Positions 23,115 to 33,488 of a stretch of DNA of 64,000 nt are shown piece after piece. The notes under the pieces were generated by a model. It had not been told where the DNA came from, ran no database searches, and saw nothing but the letters and a program-made list of their open reading frames with translations. The DNA lies in NCBI GenBank assembly GCA_949357655.1, contig CASHTG010000012.1:1364001-1428000 (forward strand), read 5' to 3'. The position numbers were made by a program, and so were the translations under genes. Source of the stretch: Parascedosporium putredinis. Taxonomy: Eukaryota > Ascomycota > Sordariomycetes > Microascales > Microascaceae. The first letter of the stretch is position 1, and each line of letters begins with the position of its first letter.

Positions 23115-25210
23115 CAAGGATCCTAGATCAATTGTCACTTCACTTGTGCCTTGGCTTGTTGGCTTGGTGGCCTGGTACCCTGGTACGAGACAGGTCAAAG
23201 ACCAGACACGGACTTGGCAGGTACCACTGACAGCCTTGTTCTTCCTTTTTGACCCCTCCACCCAACCCCCATCGCCCTTGCCTTATTGATCACTGCCTGC
23301 TTCCTCAAGGCAGGCACCACCGATCCCCTCTCTCCTCTCTCCCCTCCCTCGTCACCGTTAGAGTAGGACCTGACCTGCATTTGATGCAGGCACTTCTCAC
23401 TGTACCTGCACCTACACGTTTCACGGCGTAGCACCATCTCTATCGTATAGATCACCATGCTTCATGATGTGCGATGGGAAGACTGAGCTTCACCAAAGAG
23501 GAGATGCTCCCCTCTCACTGTTTCGATTGCCCCGAGGATCGGTGACCGGCCTGGTCACATTCAATCCCACGTTCAACCCACGCTCAATGCACGCACAAGA
23601 CTGGGTTCGGGCAGCTCGCCGCCGCTTGATGAGCTAAGCTCATCGATAGATCAAGAGATGCCATGCTGGAGCTCAACTCTCCGTCCTGCGTCTCAGCTTT
23701 ACACACTATTGTACTTGCAAAGCTCCTCGACACTCCCGGGGAAATGGCGGTCGCTTGCCGGTTTTCTTACAATGCCATCCCATTGTACCTCAGCAGTACA
23801 TGTATACAGGAAACCCACTCGCATGGAGTTTGCTTGCTGAGAGCAGCAAACTGGTATCCAAACATGCGCTCTACAATGTCATTACCAAGACGAGGGATAT
23901 CGGGGACCCCCGGGCAAGGGAAGGCATTGCCGTGTCTCTCGCCAACCATCGGGGAAGTGAGCCCCGGCCCGGCGAGTCCACAGCCACAAAAACAGAAAAG
24001 CTGGGCTGGGCCAGGCTGTCCCGCAACCAGCAACCAACCACCGGCAAGCGATCTGCTAGTTTTCACATCCCCCTTTTCTTTCCTTTGAACCAACAGCTGC
24101 TGTCAGAATGGATCAAATGCTTGATTACGGATCCAAGACAAGGATGCCATTGAGCTGCGTTTTTTTCTTGTTCCTTCCTTCGACGCTTACCGAGGCTAGT
24201 GAGCCCTGTAAAAGAAAATGGACCACTGATCTATCCAATGGACAAATACGACGGATGAGATCCGTGAACACTATTGGTACCTGGTGCATGTTGCCTTGGG
24301 TTTTTCTCGAGTGCCTCCTGCTAGTGCTGATGGGAGTTCGTCGCCCCTGCAGAAGGCATTGCAGGCGGCGGGCGGTACATGTGGCCCAAGAGGATCAAAG
24401 GCTGCTCACCGTACACGACACTATTGATGATCCTCGACCGAGGGCTTGGGGGACCTGCGTCGAAAAGAGGATAATCCATGTGAGGATGTGAGGATGTGTG
24501 GGTGCGCATTGAATGAAATCATTGGAAGCTACCACCCTTGTCTTCCAAGTTTGGCCTCCTCGACTGAGCGGATTGTTCTTTTTTCCTTCCTTCTTCCAGG
24601 CCTGGTCTAGTCCCGCGCCACGCCTCATGAACAGCACAGGACATGGCTGGCCATGGCCAAGCAGCGCCCCTGGCCCTTCACGAACCCCACGCGCATCGGT
24701 GCCAACCTCGTAAAAACAGAGAGCTAGAAAAAGGCCTCACCGAGCACTACAAGAAACATAGCGTATTACATAGTGTAGGTGAGGGGAGGAAAAACAAAGA
24801 AGACCACGCAGTTGATCCACATTCCCGCCACATCAAGCCCACTCTCGCGAAGCATGGCAGGAAATAGGGGTCCCCGCCTGCAAGTCGCGCTCTCGTTTGC
24901 TCCCGTCGAGTGACTCGGGCAGGCCAGCGCGTCTTCACCGCCGACTCCGTCCAGCAAAGCAAGGAAATGGCTGACGCGAGGGGCTGATGGAAAGAGAACT
25001 TTGGATGGCGAGCTGAAGAGAGGACGACATCAACGTCGTGGGGACGCCCATCGAGTCTCGCTGATTTCACCAAGCGCCGACTCGAGCACACGGAATGGAC
25101 ATTCCGATGACCCAAGAGTTTGCATGAATACAGCCCTCGCTTCTCACGAGGACGAACACGCATGCATGATCAATCCGACGCATGAGCACAGAAATGCCTC
25201 GGCCAAAAGT

Positions 25211-25249
25211 ATCTCTCTCTCCTTCTCTCTCTCTCACTCTCTCTCTCTT
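25211..25249 (+). repeat. CT-rich microsatellite
   Basis: Imperfect (CT)n run interrupted by a few bases in the gene-free tract. Confidence 0.7.
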
Positions 25250-26267
25250 CGTCACAGGTTTCCAAATGTCACCATCTCATACGCGTTCCTCCGCAACGTG
25301 TCATGCGCTGTGGCCAAAGGTCCAGCTCGTCCTCGTACGAGCCACGTAAAGAGGTCGGATGGCATTGGCATTCGGTGAGGGCCCCGTTCCTTGTACCCCG
25401 GGGCACCCCCGTCTTTCCTTGTTCTTGCTTCTTCACAAATCCCCTTCCTCGGCGATTTACACAGTTAGTAGACAAGGATGCCGAGATAGGGAGCTTTGAG
25501 GTATGGAAAGAGGTGGGATGGGAGAAGAGGTACAACATGTCACACCCTCTTGAGGCGCGCTTGGCATTGATCGTCTCGCATTGAAAACCCAGGATCAGGG
25601 TCGAAGGAAAAGATGGACGAGGGCCTTCGCGACTTCACTACCTTTCAGGCAGGAAAGCCCGAAACCTTAAATCATGGGCGAATCGAATTTAAGTAGAGAA
25701 ATCCAGGCCATTTTTGAGGACCGAGGCAAGGCAAAGCAAAGCAAGGTGAGAAGAAAAAAGCTGCACCTACGCTCCTCTCGCGAATATATCTTTTATCAGA
25801 GATGGTAGAAAACTGCCACGTCTGAGATGCGGCCCACTTTGCCTTGGAAACGGCGAGAAAAGAACAAGAGACCAAGGAGAGACAAGGGCAATGCGGAAAA
25901 TACGGAGTGGGAATCAATGATCGATTGTGTCTCTTGTCAACATGGCGATCATCTACAGAACAATGCGCCAGCCTTTTTGTTCAAAGAGCGCCCTCCTACG
26001 GGGAAAAGCGATGGGGGTTGAACGAAGTCGGCCTCGCCGATGCCTCGGTCCCGTTCCATGTTTCTCGAGTTTACCAGGCCTGGTAAGTTTCTCGACGAAA
26101 CGTGAAACAGCCTCTCCGCAGATCACCAGAACGGGAATCCTTCCCAGAGGTAAGTAAAGGGGCAAGCACCGCAAGAAAACGAAAAAAGGACTGGGTCGGA
26201 GAATTTAATCCTTCTCCGCAGGGCGGACTGGTGAAAAAAGGTGAACATAGAGAATTAAATTATTAGT

Positions 26268-27336
26268 CTACGTAATAAAAACGGGGACCAGCGCGTAGGG
26301 CGAAGGCTTCGATTCGATGGACGACCGATCGAATGCGAGGAGGAACAGCGCGGAACGGACAGCGAGGCCTAGGAAAAGGGACAAAGCCAAACAGAAACAA
26401 AATGTTAGCAAAGGCTATGATTGTAGTGATAGGTATGCCAGCCAGCTGAACTCCCTTTGCTGGGTCCCTCGAGGACCCGCCATCGTATACTGGAGAGAGC
26501 TTTGAAATGACGGGACTGACCAAGATAGGCGAGCTTATAGATTACCGTAGGCTTGTCGTCTGCCCCGACTAGCACAGGCATCTCTGCGGCCGGGGCCGGC
26601 GTGACGCGGAAGCGTAGCCCAAGGTCCTTTCGCGATCCTGTCCAGAGAACCGTGGCGTCCCCGAGTCGCCGCCGCTCTTCTCAGGTTCAGACGCCTTGGC
26701 GAGCCACTCTCGCGATACCCTGATGTGGCCCTCGTGGATGGTGATGTGACTAGGACAGAGGCCCTTGGGAGGATCACGCTTGACGATTGTCCGGGCCAGC
26801 AGGTAGATGTCGTCCTCGCCTTCGGGAAGGATCACTTCGGTAAACGGTACGTCGGCCGTAGATGTCGCTGGAGGAGACGGGTCAAGGTCTAGCAGACGGG
26901 GGCGAAACCACGAGTGCCACTTCCTAGGGTCGCCCCTAGGCGCATCGCTGCCGCCGCTACTGCCATCGCCGTCGCCGGCCAGGGCGGCAGCGGGGTCCCC
27001 GTGGTGCCGCTGTAGTCGGATCCAAAGGAAGGGGTGGTGAGGCGCGTGCTCTCGTGATAGCACTCGAGGATCATGTCCACGTCTGGAAGGGCCAAGGCCG
27101 AGCGCAGACGTACATAGAGGACGCTCGCCGTGCAGCTGTTGAAGCGGCGGCTGACGCGGAGGATGTCCAGCAGGTCGTGGGTCCCGAGCTGGGAGAGGAT
27201 GATGGAGAGAACCTGACGGGCTTTGTCAGTTCACTGAGCGGTTTAGGAGAAGATGTGCGAGGACCAAAGGGAGGGGGAGGGTGGGTATGCGTGTAACCTC
27301 GTTGGGGAGATTCTCGATAGGCCCGGCACCATCCAT
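26268..27336 (-). CDS. F-box protein, two frame breaks
   Basis: Minus-strand exons 27336-27298, 27212-26521 and 26368-26268 give about 277 residues. The F-box is at the N-terminus: IENLPNEVLSIILSQLGTHD then LLDILRVSRRFNSCTASVLY (about residues 7-48), split by intron 1 (27213-27297). Such proteins act as substrate receptors of SCF ubiquitin ligases. The rest includes PFTEVILPEGEDDIYLLART, HITIHEGHIRVSREWL and VLWTGSRKDLGLRFRVTP, with no known repeat, so the substrate is unknown. Intron 2 (26369-26520) has donor GTCAGT, branch TTTGCTAAC and acceptor TTCCTAG. Breaks: G4/C4 at 26997-27000 and 26659-26662, each one base missing. Splicing into the last exon gives an in-frame stop and a length divisible by three. 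Confidence 0.8.
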
Positions 27337-28171
27337 TGCGCCAGGCGGCGGGTAGAGTTGTGGGAACTATCAGAGTTTTGGGCAGGACTCGCTCCGAGAG
27401 ATTTTGATGGGGGCAAAGGTGGCGACTCTGCGAGCCACGATATATAAAAATGAAATAAAATCTAGATCGCGCGGGACTCCGTTATTCAAGACACGCCGAG
27501 CTAGACGGAACTGTGCCCAGGCGAGAGAGGCTTGAGTTATCGAAATCAAATGGGGGTATTCGTCTGATTGGCCTTGCACGATGAAGTCATTTGCTCGTTG
27601 ATGCACGTCGTCAATCGCGCTCCGAGATGCAGAAGACTGGACTGCGTTACCCCTCCACCTCCACCCCATCGTTCAAAATCCAAGGAGGAGCCTGTAAGCT
27701 TGCTTGCTTCCCCGCCCCCGCAAATTAGCTCCCGGAGCCGCGCGATCGATGAATGCCTCCGAACCAACTTGTCGGTGCCCGGGAGCGTAATCGCACACCG
27801 AATTCCAACTCGGGCTGGAAGAAAACGAGAACTTCTTACATCTAGAGTATCCGAACATGCTAGTCTTGCACGCGGCGCCTGGAGAAGGAGCTGCCCTTGT
27901 GCAGTATACATTGAACCATATTCCCAATAATATCGGGGAATCGTAGATGTTAATAGTAGAAGTTTTTATTTCGTCTTTCAGCTATATACAATGCGGAGAG
28001 CTCCGCCGACACCCGTCCCTGGCCACCAGCCCGAAGCCAGTGTCGTTATAAAAAAGAGATACCAACTCCTAAACCAAGCCAGTCTACCGAGGTATATAGT
28101 ATCGAGATGCACCGTCAAGGCGCATTCATCGCTTCCATCTCACAAACGCAGTTGCCTTCACGGACCGAACC
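27337..28171. other. Intergenic region between F-box and AA9 genes
   Basis: Promoter side of the F-box gene and 3' flank of the AA9 gene. Open frames at 27370-27930 on both strands have no family features and mirror each other. Nothing else is seen. Confidence 0.45.
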
Positions 28172-29109
28172 TTACGCCACCACAGCAGGTCCGGGAATCT
28201 CATAGGTGCCAAGGTCCGAGCCGTAGATGTCAATCTTGATGCCGGGGTCGCTGGCCGAGTACGCGCCGGGGAAGCTCACACCCGCCGGGGTGGAGCCACC
28301 GCCTCCGGAGACTCTGAGTTGCTATATTGACAGATTGTTAGCTGGGAATTTGTGATCACTGGAACCCTCTCTTTTACTTACGTAGCAAGACATGTAGAAC
28401 TGGGCACCTCCCTCCTGGCCAGCAGCATGAAGGGCAATAGCCTCAGCCCTGAGGAGGTAATCGCCGTCGGGAATATCGGAAGGCAGGTTCACCTCGAACT
28501 GGCCGCAGTTGTCGTTGAGGATGTCGGTGCCCCACTTCTGCGTCGAGGCGTCGTATCCAAACTCTCCAATCTTGAAGAACTGGGATGAGCCGTCGGCCGT
28601 CGCCGCGTCGTCCACCTTGCTGAGATAGACCATGACGGGGCCAAAGTGGTTGCCGCCGATGGCGGGGTGTCGCAGTCGCGAATGTTGTGCTCGTGCATTT
28701 CGACGGCGATCTTGTCACCGGCTGTTCATGGCTGTTAGCCATCATCTGCTCCTTGCTCGTGCCGGATTGGGGGAAAGGGAGGAGCGGGTGTGAGGGAGGG
28801 AGGAAAGGGAGTCATACCGATGGCTTCGCAGACATTGGCGGCCGCGCTCGGGTTAGCGTTGCAGCGGATGTCGTTGGAAGTGACGTCGGTCACGGGGCTG
28901 TTGCTGGCCTAGAGGAACTAGTGAGCATGGATAATGAGAGGTTCAAGGATAATGGGCGGCTCAAACACTCGGGGTCAAGTACATACAGGCATGCGGATAC
29001 AGGACGACTCGTGGTCCTCGCCGTTGATCCAAAGCTGCTGGAAGGTGGCATGGCCGGCGACGGCGGTAGCCGAGGAGAGGGCAGCGAGGGCGAATCCAAA
29101 GGACCTCAT
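28172..29109 (-). CDS. AA9 lytic polysaccharide monooxygenase, secreted, one frame break
   Basis: Minus-strand exons 29109-28987, 28908-28818, 28721-28382 and 28321-28172 give about 234 residues. A signal peptide (residues 1-19) ends at AVAG, so mature residue 1 is His, the copper-binding N-terminal histidine of AA9. The second brace histidine is in AIGGNHFGPV. The axial tyrosine block is GGAQFYMSCYQL, with Gln two residues before Tyr as usual. AA9 enzymes use copper and a co-substrate to cut cellulose or related glucans outside the cell. There is no linker or CBM1 after the catalytic domain. One break lies in G4/C4 28664-28667 (one base missing), between the DCDTP block and AIGGNH. Introns: 28909-28986, 28722-28817, 28322-28381. 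A TATA-like box lies about 90 bases upstream. Confidence 0.93.
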
Positions 29110-31223
29110 CTTGATGGGATTCGGAAAGAGTAAGATGTTGTAGGGAGGGCGTGCTTGGAGGAGGAGATGTCTTCTTGATGATGGCGCGGAATGGAGTGAT
29201 ATATACGGTGCTTAGAATGCCTTGGATGGAATGCGCTGTTCTGCCGTCGTATATCCTCTTTGTCGAGATGGAGGAGCCAAGAATCAGAATCGGAGGGGAG
29301 GACTCCTCCTCTTCTTATAGAATCCCCTGGCCCGACAACTTTACGACATTCGTTGTCCTGACTTCGCATTACGGGACAAGAGAAACCCCCATATCCAGCA
29401 TCTCGGACTCATCACAGCATTTCCACCACTATCTATCCATTCCTGCCCTCCCTTCAAGGAACAAGCGGCTAGGCAATCCTTGCATTTACAACCCTAATAT
29501 CCCCATCATCTCAGAAGAGAAATGCTCAGCGCCACCAGACAGCAAACGGATATCACGGGGCCCCTCTCTCCCAATCTAGTGTTGCGGCAACTATACTCTG
29601 GCAAGTGGGTACTCCCATGCCCCCGTGAAAGCCCCCAGCGGCGACGGTTCACAGCTCCGAAATGACGACACGAAAGAGTACGCTTAAGTGGTAGTTAACG
29701 GTGCTTAAGAGGCGTAGCCAAGCAAAAAAGAACTTGCAAATGCCACGGCCGTCTCACCTATATCCAAGGACCACACAAGCTTGCATTTTCGGGCCCGTTT
29801 TATTATATTATCTCTATATTGGGGTTCCATCCACAGCCAAGCCCACCAGAAATCGGGTTTCGTGGCTCACGCGGAAAGAGGATTGGAAGGGATCGGCGTC
29901 GGGCGCGGTGGCGCACTCCGATGCTGTCCTTTTATGTGAACGAAACCACGAGCCACACCACGCCGCTCGCGGGTACGTAGCCTCTCTCTCTTCTTGAATG
30001 TTCTTTTTGGGCAAGAGGCTCCACCGCGCGTGCGCTTCGAATTGATTGAGGAACCCAGGCGCGGGAAAGGATAGAGGGGGCAATAAGGGACTTGATGGGG
30101 CGAGAGGCGCGCGAGATGCGAACGATCGGGAACAAGGTCTTCCCGAAATTGAGAGCACTTCGGGAGGGGGCAGCCGAATAAAGGCGAAAGAGTGAGCGGG
30201 ATCTTGCCCGTTGGTGGGGGATGGGGAGCAGGAGTTACGAGGAACGGTTATTGTGGGATGACAAGCAAGACATTTCCGCTGCGATACAGAGACCCGTTCA
30301 TTCACCGGATTGATGCGTACCTCGTCTGCTGACGAAAAAGAGACGTCAAGGCACGAGAGACGGGCAGAAAAATAAGAGGGAGGAAGAAGGAATTGGGCCC
30401 ATGATCTGCACTCGGCACGTTGCATTGATCGCTGGATGGGAAAATCATGCCAGCGTCTCAAGTTAATCAAGTGGGAGATGCGGGCTCCAACCAAAAAATG
30501 ATGGTCAGCGACAAACAAGCCAGGCCCAAGTGTCCCTCCCGACCCAAAAGAAGAAGAAAATTGGCAAGAAGGAATGTTCTGTCTAGTGCTCCACTTCCAA
30601 ACCGGTCTTTCGAGAAGGCCAAGAGAGGGAGGAAGCCGTGGGTCTCCAAGGTGAGGTGATCTTCGCCCCCTAGTCGCGACTATTCTTGGGGATCGTGGAG
30701 GGTGACAATCGACACATCTTCTTCGGTCGTTCTTGGGAGTCGTGGGCCGAGGAATCCGCTTGGCGTGGGGCACTGCGATCAAATCTTGGCTGGCCTTCGT
30801 CGTCGAGACTTGTATGGCTTGGCCCTCGTCCTGGTCCATTACACAAATCCGACGGCGAGGGATTCTAAACCTCAATAACAATGGGCCGAGTCGAATGTGA
30901 AATCACTTTGACCATACGCATCTAGTTCTCTTATTTCGTCTAACGTAGAACAAGCACAAAGGGCTGTCGACTCTAGGAGTAAGTTCTGGCTATATACGCC
31001 CTGTGATACCCAGCGGATGCATGACAACGACCAATATCTCGGGTCGATCAAAGTCAGCTACATGTACAATGCCTTTGTTGCCCACCATACAAGGCCATCG
31101 AAATCGTAAGGAAGAAAAAGGGAAAATAAAGGAATGAAGATGAAGAGGGGAAAAAAATCAACATAACGACAGAATGCATGCTATAACCACTGCCAATAGT
31201 TGTGTCGGAGGTTTGCCTCTCAC
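29110..31223. other. Two-kilobase gene-free region upstream of the AA9 gene
   Basis: A long minus-strand open frame (29814-30881, 355 codons) runs here, but its composition (Arg, Ser and Pro rich, no hydrophobic core, no motif) resembles a chance frame in GC-rich DNA. It is not called. The region probably carries the long regulatory flank of the AA9 gene. Confidence 0.45.
29199..29206 (-). promoter_or_regulatory. TATA-like box of the AA9 gene
   Basis: A TATATA stretch on the minus strand about 90-95 bases upstream of the AA9 start codon. Position only. Confidence 0.35.
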
Positions 31224-33488
31224 TCACGGCTGCGCTACCCAAACAATCTCGGGTCCCGCTAGCGCCTTTTCGGCCACCGCATCCGCCGTCAGCCCGTCCT
31301 CCCCGCACGCCACGGCCCACACGTGTCCATACAAGTGACCCGGCACCTCCGCGGACCCGTCCCTAATTTCCGTAAACGACAGGTCGCCGTAGGGGCCGAA
31401 CCAAGCGACGTACTTGGCCCTGTGCTTCCCTGGAAATCGAGGTCGACCGCCATGACCCGGCCCCCGTTCGGCGAAGTCTCCGTAGCCCACACCTGCATGC
31501 CGGGGAGCACTTTGCCAAAGTTGGGCTGGTCATTGCCGGAGCAGAGCGAGACGTACCGGGCAGCGAGGAAGGAGTACGCCAACTTGGAAGGGAGAAGCGC
31601 CTCCCCGACCGTGGCAGCGGCTGGCTTGTTCTGCATCATGTTGATGAGCCCGGCCGCCCGGCTCTTGGCCCCGAGGGCCGACGCAAGGGCCGGGGCTAGC
31701 CAGGCGTCATCGCCTGCGGCGTCCGATGCGAGAAAGTCAATATAAAGACCGATCTCGACGAGGAGCAACGTGCGCAGCGTGGAGAGGAACGATTCGACAG
31801 TGCCGAGCGGCAGGCGGTACGCGCAGGGCTTCGGGATGTCGATCCCAAAGTGCCGCAGCGGCGTCGTCGCCACGGTGCGATGTATGTACGCCTGCGCGGC
31901 CGTCGACGACAGTGCCTCTAGGATCGTGGGTGGGAACACCCCTTCCCACTCGCCGCCATCAGTCAGGCGGGTGGTCCCGTAGAGGAGCGTCTCCAAGAGC
32001 ATGTTGTCCGTGTACTGGAGGAGCTGGAGGAAGGACTCGGTCGCGTTGGACAGCGATCCGCCCCAGCTGTACGACTGGACCGGACCGCCTCCCGCGCGAA
32101 GCAAAAGGACTCGTCAATCTGACCGAGCTCGGGGAGGGTGGAGAGGAGAGTAGAGTTGAGGAGTCCCAGGTTTAGTACCGAACCGTAGAGGGAGTGGATG
32201 AGGGAGTTTTTCACCGTCAACTTGCCTCCTTGGGGGCGTAAAGAGGAATGGTGCTTGGAGGGCCCTGCGGGCCTTTTCGGCAAAGGAGTCGTGGGACTCT
32301 CCGCTCGACGGCCTTCTCGCAATGTCAGCAACAAAAGAGAGGCAGGGCTAGGTCAAAAGATTGGAAAGCGGGAGAATAGGTTCTTACGCGTTGATGCTTC
32401 CGACCATGCCATTCTGGCAGTGGGAATCTGTCGGTTGGGCATCGTAAAAGTATACTGGGTCCGTGTCATTCAGGACGATGGAAAAGCCCACATCGGCCGA
32501 TGCGGACTCGATGGGTATGAAGCCACTCGAGAAACCTCCTGACAGGGGCTGGCAGGGGCGGTCATACGTGGTTTGCACCACCGAGTTATTCTGGGTCTGT
32601 TAGCACCTCATACTCCTCGTCGGCGCACATCCATTTCTTGCTCAACAGGTGCCTGCTCTTGCTCTGCAGGAAACACGGTCTTCACATATTGTGTGTTGCG
32701 GGCTGTGTGCTACGAAAGAGGATCTTCACGTACCTGTGGGTAGAAGCGGAATTGCACAATGGTCCCCGCGAGCTGGTCTTCCACGTGGCTGGGCGAGAAG
32801 CTCAGCTCGCTATCACGACCAACATCGATATTCAGGATACGTTGGCCGCCTCTGGGTGTGTTGCTGGCAGACGCTGTATTTTCCACACTGGACGCCGACG
32901 TCTTTAGGTCTGAAAGAGAAGCGTCACCAGAGGGCCTGTTCCGTACGTTAGCTTCATCCACGGGTTTATCGTGCGCAAGGTTTGTGGAGGGACGGGTGAG
33001 GTTCGTACGGATTGATGACTTGCACCATGCCCTGTCTGCAACTGTCTTGGTAGCCGCTATACAAGTAGATGGGCTCGGTTTCGTTGACCACTATCCTCCA
33101 CGTCACTGGCGACTGCCCGTCTCGCGCGGGGACAGAACCGGAGTGGAACCCGGACGCTAGCGGACGACATGGGTCCTCAGCGGTTGTCTGCGTGACTGAG
33201 TGCTCCTATGGGCGAAAGAAAAGAAGAAGAAAAACACACGCACGCGTTAGTAACAGGTCCCCGTTCTAGGCACCCTGATGACCAAAAGAATTGACAAAAA
33301 AAGAAAAGAAAGAAAGAAGATCTTACTCCTGAAAAGAAGGTGTACGTTATCACATCGCCAGCCTTGGCTACTAGAGTTTCGGGATCGAAAGCGAGGCCAT
33401 CTCGGGCCACTTGCACCGTGTGTTGGGCCGCGTTGATGCCGGAGGCTGCCGCGAGGAGCCAAAAGAAGCGAGTCCGTGGGCGCGCCAT
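31224..33488 (-). CDS. Secreted tandem cupredoxin-fold protein with helical C-terminal domain, three frame breaks
   Basis: Minus-strand exons 33488-33327, 33205-33009, 32935-32734, 32590-32388 and about 32315-31224 give about 618 residues. Signal peptide residues 1-20. Domain 1 is a cupredoxin fold (TVQVARDGLAFDPETLVAKA, EHSVTQTTAEDPC, SCRQGMVQVIN); a Ser/Thr-rich linker leads to domain 2 (ILNIDVGRDSELSFSPSHVE, VVQTTYDRPCQPL, SHCQNGMVGSIN). The remaining ~330 residues are helical and resemble the ferritin-like secreted Rds1-type region; that assignment is weak. The copper Cys and one or more His ligands are replaced in both cupredoxin folds, so copper binding is doubtful. Breaks: C5 at 32232-32236 (one extra or two missing), C3 at 32091-32093 and C3 at 31428-31430 (one missing). 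The exon 5 start could be one codon later. Confidence 0.78.

Larger units (their letters stand above)
19217..26267. other. Seven-kilobase tract without a recognisable gene
   Basis: Between the MFS start and the F-box stop no open frame reaches a length or residue composition that suggests a gene, and none shows a known domain. It contains three tandem TCCTCACAA units near 21937-21960, an 11-bp inverted repeat at 23075-23114, and a CT-rich microsatellite at 25211-25249. It may hold the MFS promoter, long untranslated leaders or noncoding RNA; the sequence alone does not decide. Confidence 0.5.

Noticed and set aside
29814..30881. 355-codon minus-strand open frame
   Set aside because: Rich in Arg, Ser and Pro without hydrophobic core, motif or signal; typical of a stop-poor frame in GC-rich noncoding DNA. 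No intron or start context supports it.
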